64,000 nucleotides of DNA from assembly GCA_905221605.1 (NCBI GenBank), contig CAJNDS010002104.1, positions 55,001 to 119,000 of the forward strand, read 5' to 3'. This document shows positions 42,273 to 51,149 of this stretch, piece by piece (within the stretch, counting starts at the first letter, position 1; each line of letters begins with the position of its first letter). The translations under genes and the position numbers were made by a program. The notes beneath the pieces are model-generated. The model worked only from the letters and a program-made list of their open reading frames with translations. It was not told the origin of the DNA and did not search any database. This DNA comes from Symbiodinium natans (taxonomy: Eukaryota > Sar > Dinophyceae > Suessiales > Symbiodiniaceae).

Positions 42273-42432
42273 CTAGCCCAGTAACCATAATATGACAAGG
42301 GCACCCATTTTTTGGGTTGGTTATACTTCATAAGGGAAACGCCTAAACCCTAAACCCTTAACCCCAAACCCCAAACCCCAGACCCTAAACCCTAAACCCA
42401 AAAAAGGGTAAAAAGGGCACCACTGGGCTACC
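42273..42432. mobile_element. F3-like element with a telomere-like insert
   Basis: Arms CTAGCCCAGTAACC and CACTGGGCTACC match the copy at 14,871-14,985. After AAGGGAAACG the copy is interrupted by about 57 bp of CCCTAAA/CCCCAAA units (42,342-42,399), then resumes AAAAAAGGGTAAAAAGGGC. Confidence 0.72.
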
Positions 42433-42722
42433 AAGTCTACCGGACGTGTCAGGGCCTTCACCGCCATGCGCATGTTCAGGAACAAGCACAAGGCCAGAAC
42501 TTTCCTGCGCCACGGGCTGTAGGGTTTATGGGGTTTAGGGTTTAGGGTTTAGAATTTTGGGTTTTCGGGTTTAGGGTTGGTCCTCTGAAGGTTCCTATAG
42601 AGTAAGAATTCTGGTGGTTTCGGGGTACATGAGACGGCCTCCTACTCTGGGCATGTTCGTGTCGGGTCGAGTGGGTTGGGGACAGGGCTTTCAGTGTGTA
42701 CCTGGACGCTTAGTTTAGGGTC

Positions 42723-42816
42723 TACCCAAAGCTCCAGTGCAGTTTCCTTTTTGGGTTAGTCATGGGGGATCTTAGTATGCTACCCCAAAAAGGTACTACA
42801 TAGGAGCCTTTGGGTA
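42723..42816 (-). mobile_element. F1 MITE-like element, copy 9
   Basis: TACCCAAAGCTCCAGTGCAG then TTTCCTTTTTGGGTTAG; centre GGGGATCTTAGTATGCTACC; right arm AAGGTACTACATAGGAGCCT then TTGGGTA. Confidence 0.92.
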
Positions 42817-43103
42817 AGAAACGGAGCAGCGCAGCAACTCTTCAGTTTCAGCTTTCCCCCCCCGAGTTAAGCAGATGCACGGCCTCCAGTAGTGGGACCC
42901 GACGGCCACCCTAGATCCCAAATCCCAAATCCTAAACCCCAAACCCCAAAGCCTAAAACAAAGAGACAGGGAATCACAATGTCAACAGGATCCCCCCCAC
43001 CCATATCTGGAACCACTTCAGTAAACTTCCGAACATGCCTTCTCGAAACCAAAAAGCAGGCCCCCCGCCCCCCCCAGAACACCCCAAAAGAACACGACGG
43101 GCT

Positions 43104-43243
43104 GGTTCTTCGTAGGGAAGTAGCCCTAAACCCTAAAACCCTAAAACCCAAAACCCTAAACCCCAAACCCTTGAGGGACTTTAGGTGCCCTGTAGAATCC
43201 CTTGAAGGGTATATAGGGCCCCTAATTCCCTCATTCCCCACTA
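43104..43243. mobile_element. F9 element with telomere-like insert, right end cut by F2
   Basis: GGTTCTTCGTAGGGAA at the left, then CCCTAAA-type units (about 43,123-43,170), then AGGTGCCCTGTAGAATCCCT and GGGCCCCTAATTCCCTCATT. The last bases of the right arm run into CTTGGAGG of an F2 element at 43,244. Confidence 0.75.
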
Positions 43244-43383
43244 CTTGGAGGTTCATGGTACTTACTAGCCAATTAGAACAGTACTTCTAGCTGTCCTTAT
43301 AACCATCTTAGGGCACTTAAGGGACGTGAAAGTGAGTTAGAAGTACAGTTGTAATTGGTTCATAAGTACCACGAACCTCCAAG
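43244..43383. mobile_element. F2 MITE-like element, subfamily 2, copy 1
   Basis: CTTGGAGGTTCATGGTACTT and GTACCACGAACCTCCAAG; the interior TAGAACAGTACTTCTAGCTG differs from subfamily 1 but matches 52,252-52,392. Confidence 0.9.
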
Positions 43384-43566
43384 CACCCCCAAGTACCCAC
43401 CCTATACAAGGGTGCCGGGACCCAGAATTATACCCGGCAGCGATGAATTCAGCCCCTAGGGCTGAGCCTTGCTTTAGGACCACTTACGTGGTGCCTTATA
43501 TTTACAAGGGGAACCCCAGGATCCTCCTCTTGATGAGAATACCCTAAAGCCTGCGCCGGAATGCTT

Positions 43567-43724
43567 CCCCCCCCCCGCCCACCCCGCCCACCCACCCCCC
43601 CACCCCCCCCCCACCCCCCCCCCACCCCCCCCCCACCCCCCCCCCAACCCCCCCCCCCCACCCCCCCCCCCCCACCCCCCCCCCCCCCCCCCACCCCCCC
43701 CCCACCCCCCCCCCCCCCCCCCCC
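43567..43724. repeat. C-rich (CCCCCCCCCA)n block
   Basis: About 158 bp of C broken only by single A or G at 4-14 bp intervals. Translates to Pro/His or Gly-rich strings in several frames; not a gene. Confidence 0.95.
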
Positions 43725-44088
43725 GAAACCAATGGTGGGAATTGAGGGCGACAGCCCGAAACCCTAAAAGGCAGTGCTTTGGGTGGTGGCCTGTGAAAGC
43801 TCACAGCGGGTGGGGAGAAAGAACCCAACACCAATGAAATTGTTGGATTACATTGAAAACAGATGCCTTCGCGTGACATGCCGCCCCCCCACACCCCCTG
43901 GGTGTGTAGGGGCGCCATTTACACATGGTACTTACTGCCGCTGCGCGGCGAGACGCCCTAAACCCTAAACCCTAAACCTTCCAAGTAAGGACCATGAAGA
44001 TGGCCCGGAAGCTGCCAAGCCACAAGAACCACGGCGAGCTCCAGGAGTGAGACACAAAGACGTCAACGTGACTGACCTCGGCTCTTGC

Positions 44089-44185
44089 TTTAGGGGTTTG
44101 GGGGTTTGGGGTTTAGGGCTTAGGGTTGAGAGGCTTGGGGTTTAGGGTTTGGGGTTTAGGGTTTAGGGTTGAGGGTTTTAGGGTT
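44089..44185 (+). repeat. Mixed TTTAGGG/TTTGGGG tract
   Basis: Ten units, several variants. Confidence 0.9.
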
Positions 44186-44210
44186 CCGGGGCTCCTTCCA
44201 CCCTAAACCC

Positions 44211-44262
44211 TACCTGAAGGCTCTAATGCAGTTCCTTTTGGGCTAGTTTACTACACAGGATA
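44211..44262 (-). mobile_element. F1 left half, truncated copy
   Basis: ACCTGAAGGCTCTAATGCAG then TTCCTTTTGGGCTAG; no right arm follows. Confidence 0.75.
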
Positions 44263-44308
44263 CGTAATTGGCGTGTGCTACAAACCGATGGTTTTGGAAG
44301 AGCTCACG

Positions 44309-44441
44309 TCCAAGCTGGGGTAAGTTTGGGGGCACTAAAAGAATCACAAGTTTATGTCATTTGTAAGGAGTTTATGGGGATTAATAAGGGTAACAACAAT
44401 TTAAACTGATGTTCTAAACCCCCACTTCTTCCTTGGCAACT
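44309..44441. mobile_element. Possible singleton inverted-repeat element
   Basis: CCAAGCTGGGGTAAGTTTGG then GGG against CCCCCACTTCTTCCTTGG; the arms pair with gaps. Interior AT-rich. Confidence 0.4.
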
Positions 44442-44467
44442 AACAGCATTGGCGATGTATCTGCATG

Positions 44468-44594
44468 TGTAGGGTTTAGGGTTTAGGGTTGAGGGTTGAG
44501 GGTTGAGGGTTGAGGGTTTGGGGTTTAGGGTTTAGGGCTTAGGGTTTAGAACCCTAAACCCTAAACCCTAAACCCTAAACCCGAAACCCTAAAC
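44468..44594. repeat. Head-to-head telomere-like junction with TTGAGGG block
   Basis: TTTAGGG, four TTGAGGG, TTTGGGG and TTTAGGG units lead to GGGTTTAGAACCCTAAA, after which CCCTAAA units continue to 44,594. Confidence 0.88.
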
Positions 44595-44683
44595 GCTCAG
44601 GGCAGCGATCTCTCCCTTTCGTGGGGCATGCCATGTCAGCCCTGGGATCAGGGCTTGCGCCTTTCAGAGTGTAAGGGACCCCG

Positions 44684-44742
44684 AGGGTTTGGGGTTTAGG
44701 GTTTAGGGTTTAGGGTTAAGGGTTTAGGGTTGAGGGTTTAGG
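44684..44742 (+). repeat. (TTTAGGG)n tract
   Basis: Eight units with three variants; abuts an F8 fragment. Confidence 0.92.
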
Positions 44743-44743
44743 G

Positions 44744-44820
44744 AATCTAGACCCACACATTGCAGGATCCCCTGAGAATAAGGACCGCAGTAAGGTACCC
44801 CTAATGTCGAGAACCCCCAG
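44744..44820 (+). mobile_element. F8 element fragment
   Basis: TGCAGGATCCCCTGAGAATA then AGGACCGCAGTAAGGTACCC and CTAATGTCGAGAACCCCC. Confidence 0.65.
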
Positions 44821-44890
44821 TGCTGGTGCAGGCGTCCCTGTAACCAGAGTGCGTGCCCAAAAAAATGTTGCCGAGAACGTTGCCCTTAAC

Positions 44891-44983
44891 TTGGGATGTT
44901 CCCCCTTACACTAGCAGTCCTTAATAGGGATTCTAGTATCTCCTGTTGTAATTCATATTCAGGACGTAAAGGGAGAACATCCC
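44891..44983. mobile_element. F4 MITE-like element, copy 3
   Basis: TTGGGATGTTCCCCCTTACA and AAGGGAGAACATCCC; inner AGTCCTTAATAGGGATT partly paired. Confidence 0.87.
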
Positions 44984-45040
44984 TCCCCCCAAACCCTAAC
45001 CCTAAACAAACCCGAAACATCCATGGGCTGCGATGCCAAG

Positions 45041-45135
45041 CCCTAAACCCTAAACCCTAAACCCTAAACCCTAAACCCTAAACCCTAAACCCTAAACCCT
45101 AAACCCTAAACCCTAAACCCTAAACCCTAAACCCT
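45041..45135 (-). repeat. (CCCTAAA)n tract
   Basis: Thirteen units. Confidence 0.95.
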
Positions 45136-45212
45136 GGCCCTCCGCACCTTGGGCAACCCCATGTACACATCTGCGGCCCCCTCGTCGAAAAGCAGGTCCT
45201 GGCCGTAGAGCT

Positions 45213-45284
45213 TGTTTAGGGTTTAGGGTTTAGGGTTTAGGGTTTAGGGTTTAGGGTTTAGGGTTTAGGGTTTAGGGTTTAGGT
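45213..45284 (+). repeat. (TTTAGGG)n tract
   Basis: Ten units. Confidence 0.95.
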
Positions 45285-45524
45285 TCCGTTCTACCCAAGT
45301 TTGAAATCAAATCTGCGATAAAGTGCTCAAGTTTTTTCTGCACGTTTACATCTCCACTTTTACAAGGAAGTCCTGCAGCAATACCCGCCACCTGCCATGA
45401 GAAAGGTGCGGCCAAAAGCAGCCACTTCGTTATAAGGTCCAAGAAACAAGCGTGCTTCAGTTTCGCTTTGGCTGGCTGCGGCTCGGCTCGACTCTAGCTG
45501 GCTCTGGACTGCTTTGTGTTGATT

Positions 45525-45712
45525 GGTTCTTCGTAGACAAGGAGGAACTTAAGTACCCTACACATACCCTTCAAGGGATTCTAGACCCGGGAGTAACCTA
45601 GGAAAAAAAGGGGTACCCTTTTTGGCTTTAAGGGGGATTAGAAGGAAACCCCAACCCTAAAAAAAGGAAAAAACGGGCCTACTCCCGTTCCTCATTCCCT
45701 ACTAAGAACCAA
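45525..45712. mobile_element. F9 element carrying a nested F3 element
   Basis: GGTTCTTCGTAGACAAGGAG at the left and CCTCATTCCCTACTAAGAAC at the right are the F9 arms. The middle is a full F3 copy (45,581-45,692). Confidence 0.82.
45581..45692. mobile_element. F3 MITE-like element, copy 5, nested in F9
   Basis: CTAGACCCGGGAGTAACCTA at the left, GGTACCCTTTTTGGCTTTAA inside, CGGGCCTACTCCCG at the right. It follows the F9 block CTTCAAGGGATT directly. Confidence 0.85.
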
Positions 45713-45835
45713 CAGGAAGAGGCCTGAAGCAACACCCTTGCCACGGAGAGCTATGAGGGATCGGAGCCCCCCAGCTCCTGAAGAAGCAGGCGCCCGCTAG
45801 CAGCGCGGAAAAGACCTTCGCGATGCACCACCTGG

Positions 45836-46060
45836 TAGGGTTTGGGGTTTGGGGTTTGGGGTTTGGGGTTTGGGGTTTGGGGTTTGGGGTTTGGGGTTTG
45901 GGGTTTGGGGTTTGGGGTTTGGGGTTTGGGGTTTGGGGTTTGGGGTTTGGGGGTTTGGGGTTGGGGTTTGGGGTTTGGGGTTTGGGGTTTGGGGTTTGGG
46001 GTTTGGGGTTTGGGGTTTGGGGTTTGGGGTTTGGGGTTTGGGGTTTGGGGTTTGGGGTGT
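45836..46060 (+). repeat. (TTTGGGG)n array, about 30 units
   Basis: Thirty or so TTTGGGG heptamers, almost perfect, with two slips near 45,951-45,967. It reads through all three frames as GFGVWGL repeats, which are not proteins. Confidence 0.96.
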
Positions 46061-46345
46061 TAGGGTTCAGGGTTAGAATTTAGGGTTTAGGGTTTAGGGC
46101 TTGCCCGAAACATCCCCAGCATGCTAGGACCAGGGGGGATGGAAAATGGAGCTGCCAATGCCTGACGTCCTGGGGAGCTGTCATGGCTACGAGACTCCGA
46201 AACTCCGTCAAGATACACAGGGGAGAAAGAACAAAGGATTTTCATGTGTCGAGGGTCCTGCCGGCCATTTAACCTACCAGCCGGACGAACCCGAAAATGG
46301 AGACGGACCCTCCCTCCCTCCATTTACAAAAGTGGGGGGGGGGGG

Positions 46346-46417
46346 TTTAGGGTTTAGGGTTTAGGGTTTAGGGTTTAGGGTTTAGGGTTTAGGGTTTAGG
46401 GTTTAGGGTTTAGGGAT
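46346..46417 (+). repeat. (TTTAGGG)n tract
   Basis: Ten units after a G-run. Confidence 0.95.
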
Positions 46418-46507
46418 CCCGAAACCCCCCTCAAACCTGAAGCCCAACGCTGCACCATGTCTCCCAAAGCTAAAGGCGTAGAGCTCAGAGGGGGGATGTC
46501 TAAGGGC

Positions 46508-46612
46508 AAACCCTAAACCCTAAACCCTAAACCCTACACCCTAAACCCTACACCCTAAACCCTACACCCTAAACCCTAAACTCTACACCCTAAGCACTAC
46601 ACCCTAAACCCG
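46508..46612 (-). repeat. (CCCTAAA)n / (CCCTACA)n alternating tract
   Basis: CCCTAAA and CCCTACA alternate, a 14-bp higher-order unit. Confidence 0.93.
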
Positions 46613-46779
46613 CCTAACCTGGTCTGCAGCATTCCCCTGCAAAATCGCTTTGTGGCTCTCGGGTCTTCTTGGGGCCTCAAAAGCGCCAAACTCTGCTGAA
46701 CCTGAGGAATTCTAGTACCCCAAAATTTAGATATCATTCCAAGTAATATCTCTACGTAAATGTTGCAGTACTTGGATAA

Positions 46780-46869
46780 GTTCTCTAAACTAGGGTCCCC
46801 GTTTGGGTCCTACATAGTGCGGCAACCTTGTACAAGTCAGGATCCTCAAAGGGACCCTAACTCAGAGAG
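46780..46869. mobile_element. Singleton inverted-repeat element
   Basis: CTCTAAACTAGGGTCCCCGT then TTGGGTCCT against AGGATCCTCAAAGGGACCCT then AACTCAGAG. Arms about 25 bp. Confidence 0.6.
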
Positions 46870-47529
46870 CTACCCACTTGCATCAAACACTATCTCCATA
46901 AAGTTTGCTGAATTTCATACAGTGTCTACAAGACTACAAGTCTACAGAAAAAATCCCCGTGAGAATCTTGGGCAGCGGTGGAGCCACGTCGAAATACAAA
47001 TGCTACAGGCCCCAGAGGGTACATTCGATTCAAACTCTAAACTAGGGTTTAGGGTTTTGGGTTTTGGGTTTAGGGTTTAGCGTTTAGTGTTTAGGGTTTA
47101 GGGTACCAACATGGAATTAGGTACTCCAAAGTCTGTTTGTATGGTATCTGGGTACGTAATTCCAACAAGCAAGCACTACACACTACAAGTGGGCCTTCCA
47201 GGCAAGCTACCGGCATGGCACGCATTGCTACCTCCTTCTAGACTTGCCTTAAGAACCATAATATAAACGTAGATTTCCGAATATTCCCATGGGTGTCAAA
47301 GGAGCAAAAACTCTGCATAAGCCACAAAACAACAAAATAGCCTTCGGGAGAGTGGTCCCCTGGGCCTGCTCCATTCGCAACGCCGAGGAAGCGCGGACCA
47401 AGACCATGTCTACATATAGACTTCGGCACAACCGGGTGTTGTCAAGCCCAGCCGGCGTTTTCTTTTTTTTGCCGTGGTACTTGTCGGCTTTTCGGGAGAA
47501 AGCCGCAAGCTGAAGTGAAGTTGGTGAGA

Positions 47530-47662
47530 GGCATTCTCTAGTATCCCACCTAAAAAAAGGTACTACCTATTAGTTGAAGGGGATTCGAGTATGCCACCCC
47601 AAAAAAGGTGTACTACATGTTGAAAGGCATTCAAAATGAGATACTACATAGGAGCCTTTCGG
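47530..47662 (-). mobile_element. F1 right-half array
   Basis: Three successive right-half units: AAAAAAAGGTACTACCTATT, AAAAAAGGTGTACTACATGT and GAGATACTACATAGGAGCCT; the first two are preceded by a core variant (TTCTCTAGTATCCCACC, ATTCGAGTATGCCACC). Only the last has the full terminus GGAGCCTTTCGG. Confidence 0.8.
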
Positions 47663-47944
47663 CCCGAAGCTGTGGGGGGCGCAGGCCATTGTCAAGCTGG
47701 AAGGTCGCGGTCTCTGCTTCGCAGGGGAGCCGCTTGATCCGAAAACAGGGGTGTGGGGTTTAGGGTTTAGGGTTTAGGGCTAGGGTTTAGGGGCTATAGA
47801 GTTTAGGGAGCACGGTTAAACCTCGCAAAAGGCCGGTGGGCTCTTTGTTTCTTACCCTTGTACTTGAAGAGACCACCAACCCATAGAAGATAAACCCGAT
47901 TTTGATCCCAGGCCAGGGTTTGGTAAGGCTTAGGGTACTGTAGT

Positions 47945-47983
47945 TTGGGATAGTCCCCCTTTAAACGAACAGTCCTTAATAGG
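47945..47983. mobile_element. F4 left-half fragment
   Basis: TTGGGATAGTCCCCCTTTAA then ACGAACAGTCCTTAATAGG. Confidence 0.6.
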
Positions 47984-48147
47984 CTAAGTAAGCCTAAGTA
48001 AAGTTAAGGGGGTAACCTAGGGGGGGGGGGGGGGGGTAGTATAGAGAGGGGTAGTAGGAGAAGCCATGATGATAGCACAAGTTTGGATGTCATCCTGCGA
48101 AGGAAAAGTCTGCAAGTACATTTGCACTGCATTTAAGACGTACTCCC

Positions 48148-48271
48148 TACCCAGACCCCTTGGGAGGATCCAAAAAGTAGAGCCTCCAAATAGTGCCGCA
48201 TACTACCATCGGGTCATTCATAAGAACCCTGAAGGGGATATACTTTTTGGATCCTTTCAGGGGCTTGGGTA
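48148..48271. mobile_element. Singleton element with long terminal inverted repeats
   Basis: TACCCAGACCCCTTGGGAGG then ATCCAAAAAGTA against TACTTTTTGGATCCTTTCAG then GGGCTTGGGTA: arms of about 31 bp with few mismatches. Confidence 0.78.
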
Positions 48272-48542
48272 AATCATGTATGGGCCTCATCCCTACACCT
48301 ACCCCGAGCCGTAGACCCTCAACGGCCCGTTTGACCAATTCCCAATTGCTCCAGGGCGCCGAGCAGGTGTTACTTTCAGACAGCAGTAAAGAGTCCATAA
48401 GACCCCTAAAACGCTACACCCTATACCCTAAACCCCAAACCCCAAACCCTAAACCCACCCCCGGGCATCGGGCTGCACATCACCTGCAGCCAGCGCCTGC
48501 CGTGCCTGATCGGCCTCTCGTGGCATCAGTTTCTTCTGTGTT

Positions 48543-48562
48543 CTTAAGGGGGAACATCTTGG
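48543..48562. mobile_element. F4 right-end fragment
   Basis: CTTAAGGGGGAACATCTTGG. Confidence 0.5.
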
Positions 48563-48672
48563 CATCTACTGTAGAATCATCCTAAACCCTAAGCCCTAAA
48601 CCCTAAACCCTAAACCCTAATTCTCCTCCAAGCGCCGTACGAGTTACAGGATCCACTCCCGAACTCTCCCTA

Positions 48673-48766
48673 AGGCACCCGTATACTGGGTTGACCCTTG
48701 CCACCCTGAAATACATCTTAAATAAGCAAAAGGGGGAACTCTAAACCTAGTATACACCAGCAAGCT
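48673..48766. mobile_element. Possible singleton inverted-repeat element
   Basis: CACCCGTATACTGGGTT against AACCTAGTATACACCAGC; arms imperfect. Confidence 0.4.
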
Positions 48767-48786
48767 TTGGGGCTGGGATCCTGCGA

Positions 48787-48933
48787 GCCCTAAACCCTAA
48801 ACCCTAAACCCTAAACCCTAAACCCGAAACCCTAAACCCTAAACCCTAAACCCTAAACCCTAAACCCTAAACCCTAAACCCTAAACCCTAAACCCTAAAC
48901 CCCAACCCTAAACCCTAAACCCTAACCCCAAGG
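48787..48933 (-). repeat. (CCCTAAA)n tract, about 145 bp
   Basis: About twenty units, hexamer slips at the right. Confidence 0.95.
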
Positions 48934-49015
48934 AGGGAGCCATTGAAGGAGGCCCTTGGGAGGTCTGAGGGAGTTCATTGAAAATTGGGCCGTCTAATGG
49001 TTCCCATGAGAAGCA

Positions 49016-49082
49016 ACCCTAAACCCTAAACCCTAAACCCCAAACCCTAAACCCCAAACCCTAAACCCCAAACCCTATAGAC
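49016..49082 (-). repeat. CCCTAAA/CCCCAAA tract
   Basis: Nine units; CCCTAAA and CCCCAAA alternate. Confidence 0.93.
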
Positions 49083-49309
49083 CCTACACCAAAACCCTAT
49101 GTTGGTTCGGGGCAAACCCGAGCCTGGCGGATGGGATCGATCACGCTGCAGCTACATGCACAGCCTAGGTGGAGGTTGTGTCTCACCGCTGTGTGGCACC
49201 GCTGTGTGTCACTGCCGTGTGGTCTAAGGAAGAGAAGTGGGCGCTGAGTTTAGGGTTGAGGGTTTAATCGGAAGGGGAGCTCCTGTGCCCCCTCAAGTGG
49301 GGAAGATGA

Positions 49310-49433
49310 TGTTTAGGGTTTAGGTTTTGGGGTTGAAGGCTTTAGGATTTAGGGTTTCGGGTTTAGGGTTTTAGGATTTAGGGCTTTAGGGTTTGGGGTT
49401 TAGGGTTTGGGGTTTAGGGTTTGGGGTTTAGGA
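49310..49433 (+). repeat. Degenerate TTTAGGG/TTTGGGG tract
   Basis: The right half alternates TTTAGGG and TTTGGGG. Confidence 0.9.
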
Positions 49434-49527
49434 CCATCACGACGGCTTTGCTTCAGTCGACTTGTCAGTCGACCAAACCGCAGCTCGTAGCACCACGACG
49501 TCAGAAGCCAAGCATTACCTAGAGTGA

Positions 49528-49630
49528 CCTCTAGACCCTAAACCCTGAACCCTAAGCCCCAAACCCTAAACCCGCAGCCCCTAGCCCTAAACCCTAAACC
49601 CTAAACCCGAAACCCTAAACCCTAAACCGC
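49528..49630 (-). repeat. Degenerate (CCCTAAA)n tract
   Basis: Ten or more units. Confidence 0.9.
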
Positions 49631-49770
49631 ACAAGGGAAGTGCGCCTCACTGATTGGCAAATATGCGCTCTCTGCAGGCTCAAGGCTACTCCGGGCGGTG
49701 TATAATAGTTCTCGTTTGGCACATCTCCCAAATCGCAAGAGCTGAGTGTTTAAAGAACCTCCATACATAC

Positions 49771-49885
49771 ATTACAATACATATACATATATATATATAG
49801 TTTGTATATACATATGTATATATGTACGCAAAATATGTATATACATAGACACATGTATATATATATATATATGTATATACATACG

Positions 49886-49919
<34 letters not shown>

Positions 49920-50022
49920 GTGAAAACTCTGTGTGCGTATATATGTATATAGGAAGGAGGGGTCATCTGAACCCTGACCCCTGGAACCACCCCCCACCCC
50001 CCCCCCCCCCCCCCCCCCCCCC
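49771..50022. repeat. TA/GTATAC-rich microsatellite and C26 run
   Basis: TATATACATA-type tract to 49,945, a short island, then a run of 26 C (49,997-50,022). Confidence 0.92.
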
Positions 50023-50390
50023 TCCCCCGCCCCTCTCCCAAAAACAGATCGTCTCCCAGGCTCGAGGCCGAGGATCTTGGTTCCCGTCAACTTCGAGCCT
50101 TCAGAGACTCCCGCGGAGGTCCTTGAAGCTTCAGGGTTCGGGGTTTAAGGTTTAGAGTTTAGGGTTTGAGGTTTGGGGTTCAGGGTGCTTCTGGTTGAGG
50201 GGTTAGGGCTTATGGAGATGGGGTCAGGGTTGAAGGTTCAGGGCCTGTGGGTTTAGGGTTGGGCTGAAGGTTCAGGATTTGTGGGGTTGGGTTTAGGGTT
50301 TGGGAGTTCGGGCTTGGTGGTTTAGGGAACATTGTCCCTCTCTGGGCCCTCTTAGATCAGCAAACGCCAGCAGGAAAAAAAAAAAACTAC

Positions 50391-50460
50391 ACTCTCTAAA
50401 GGAATGCGGTTATGACTTAGAAGTTTAGGGGATATTGCTTCATAAAGGGGCTTTGAGAGT
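50391..50460. mobile_element. Possible short fold-back element
   Basis: ACTCTCTAAAGG and GGCTTTGAGAGT are inverted ends 70 bp apart; interior GGTTATGACTTAGAAGTTTA. Single copy. Confidence 0.45.
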
Positions 50461-50555
50461 TTCAGGGCCGAGGACCAGCTTCCCCAGCAGCCTAAGAATA
50501 CAAGGTGCCACGTCTTATGGAATCGGGCCGCAAGCCCTGGGAAGAGCGGAGAAGA

Positions 50556-50683
50556 ACTCTAAACCCTAAACCCTAAACCCTAAACCCTAAGCCCTAAACC
50601 CTAAACCCTAAACCCTAAACACTAAACCCTAACCCTAAACCCTAACCCTAAACCCTAAACCCTAAACCCCAAACCCTAAACCA
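50556..50683 (-). repeat. (CCCTAAA)n tract
   Basis: Seventeen or so units with hexamer slips. Confidence 0.94.
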
Positions 50684-50784
50684 CCCTTAAAACCACCGCT
50701 GGGCTCTGGCTGAGGGAGGGGCTTAAAATCGACCTGTGCGAAGAACTGGCTCTCGTTGTTCGGATAGGGCCTGGGTGATGCTTG

Positions 50785-50915
50785 TGTAGGGGTGCTGGGT
50801 TTAGGGTTTAGGGTTTAGGGTTTAGGGTTTAGGGTTTAGGGTTTAGGGTTTAGGGTTTAGGGTTTAGGGTTTAGGGTTTAGGGTTTAGGGCTAGGGGTGC
50901 TGGGTTTAGGGTTGC
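50785..50915 (+). repeat. (TTTAGGG)n tract between two copies of a short motif
   Basis: Thirteen units at 50,800-50,890. GTAGGGGTGCTGGGTTTAGG precedes the tract and TAGGGGTGCTGGGTTTAGGG follows it. Confidence 0.88.
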
Positions 50916-51149
50916 TTTGTGTAGGGGTTGACTTCGAGTAGCCTCATACGTTAAGAAAGGGTTGTACTCCCCAACGATTAACGTGCAAATATGCGATTTT
51001 TATACGGGTAAGAGGTGTTGCTCAAGGGAAGGTTGAGGGTTTCGGGCCAGGAGGGAGGCGAACGGCGGCGAGAACGGGGGCCAGCTCTTTGAGGAGTTTG
51101 CAAGGCTTATCCCCCTAAACCCTAAACCTTAAACCCTAAACCCTAAACC

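Noticed and set aside
43449-43918. Gly-rich and Pro-rich ORFs on both strands
   Set aside because: Translation of a C/G homopolymer-like block.
45823-46083. Three overlapping plus-strand ORFs of GFGVWGL repeats
   Set aside because: They are the three frames of the TTTGGGG heptamer; no codon bias, open in every frame because the unit has no stop.
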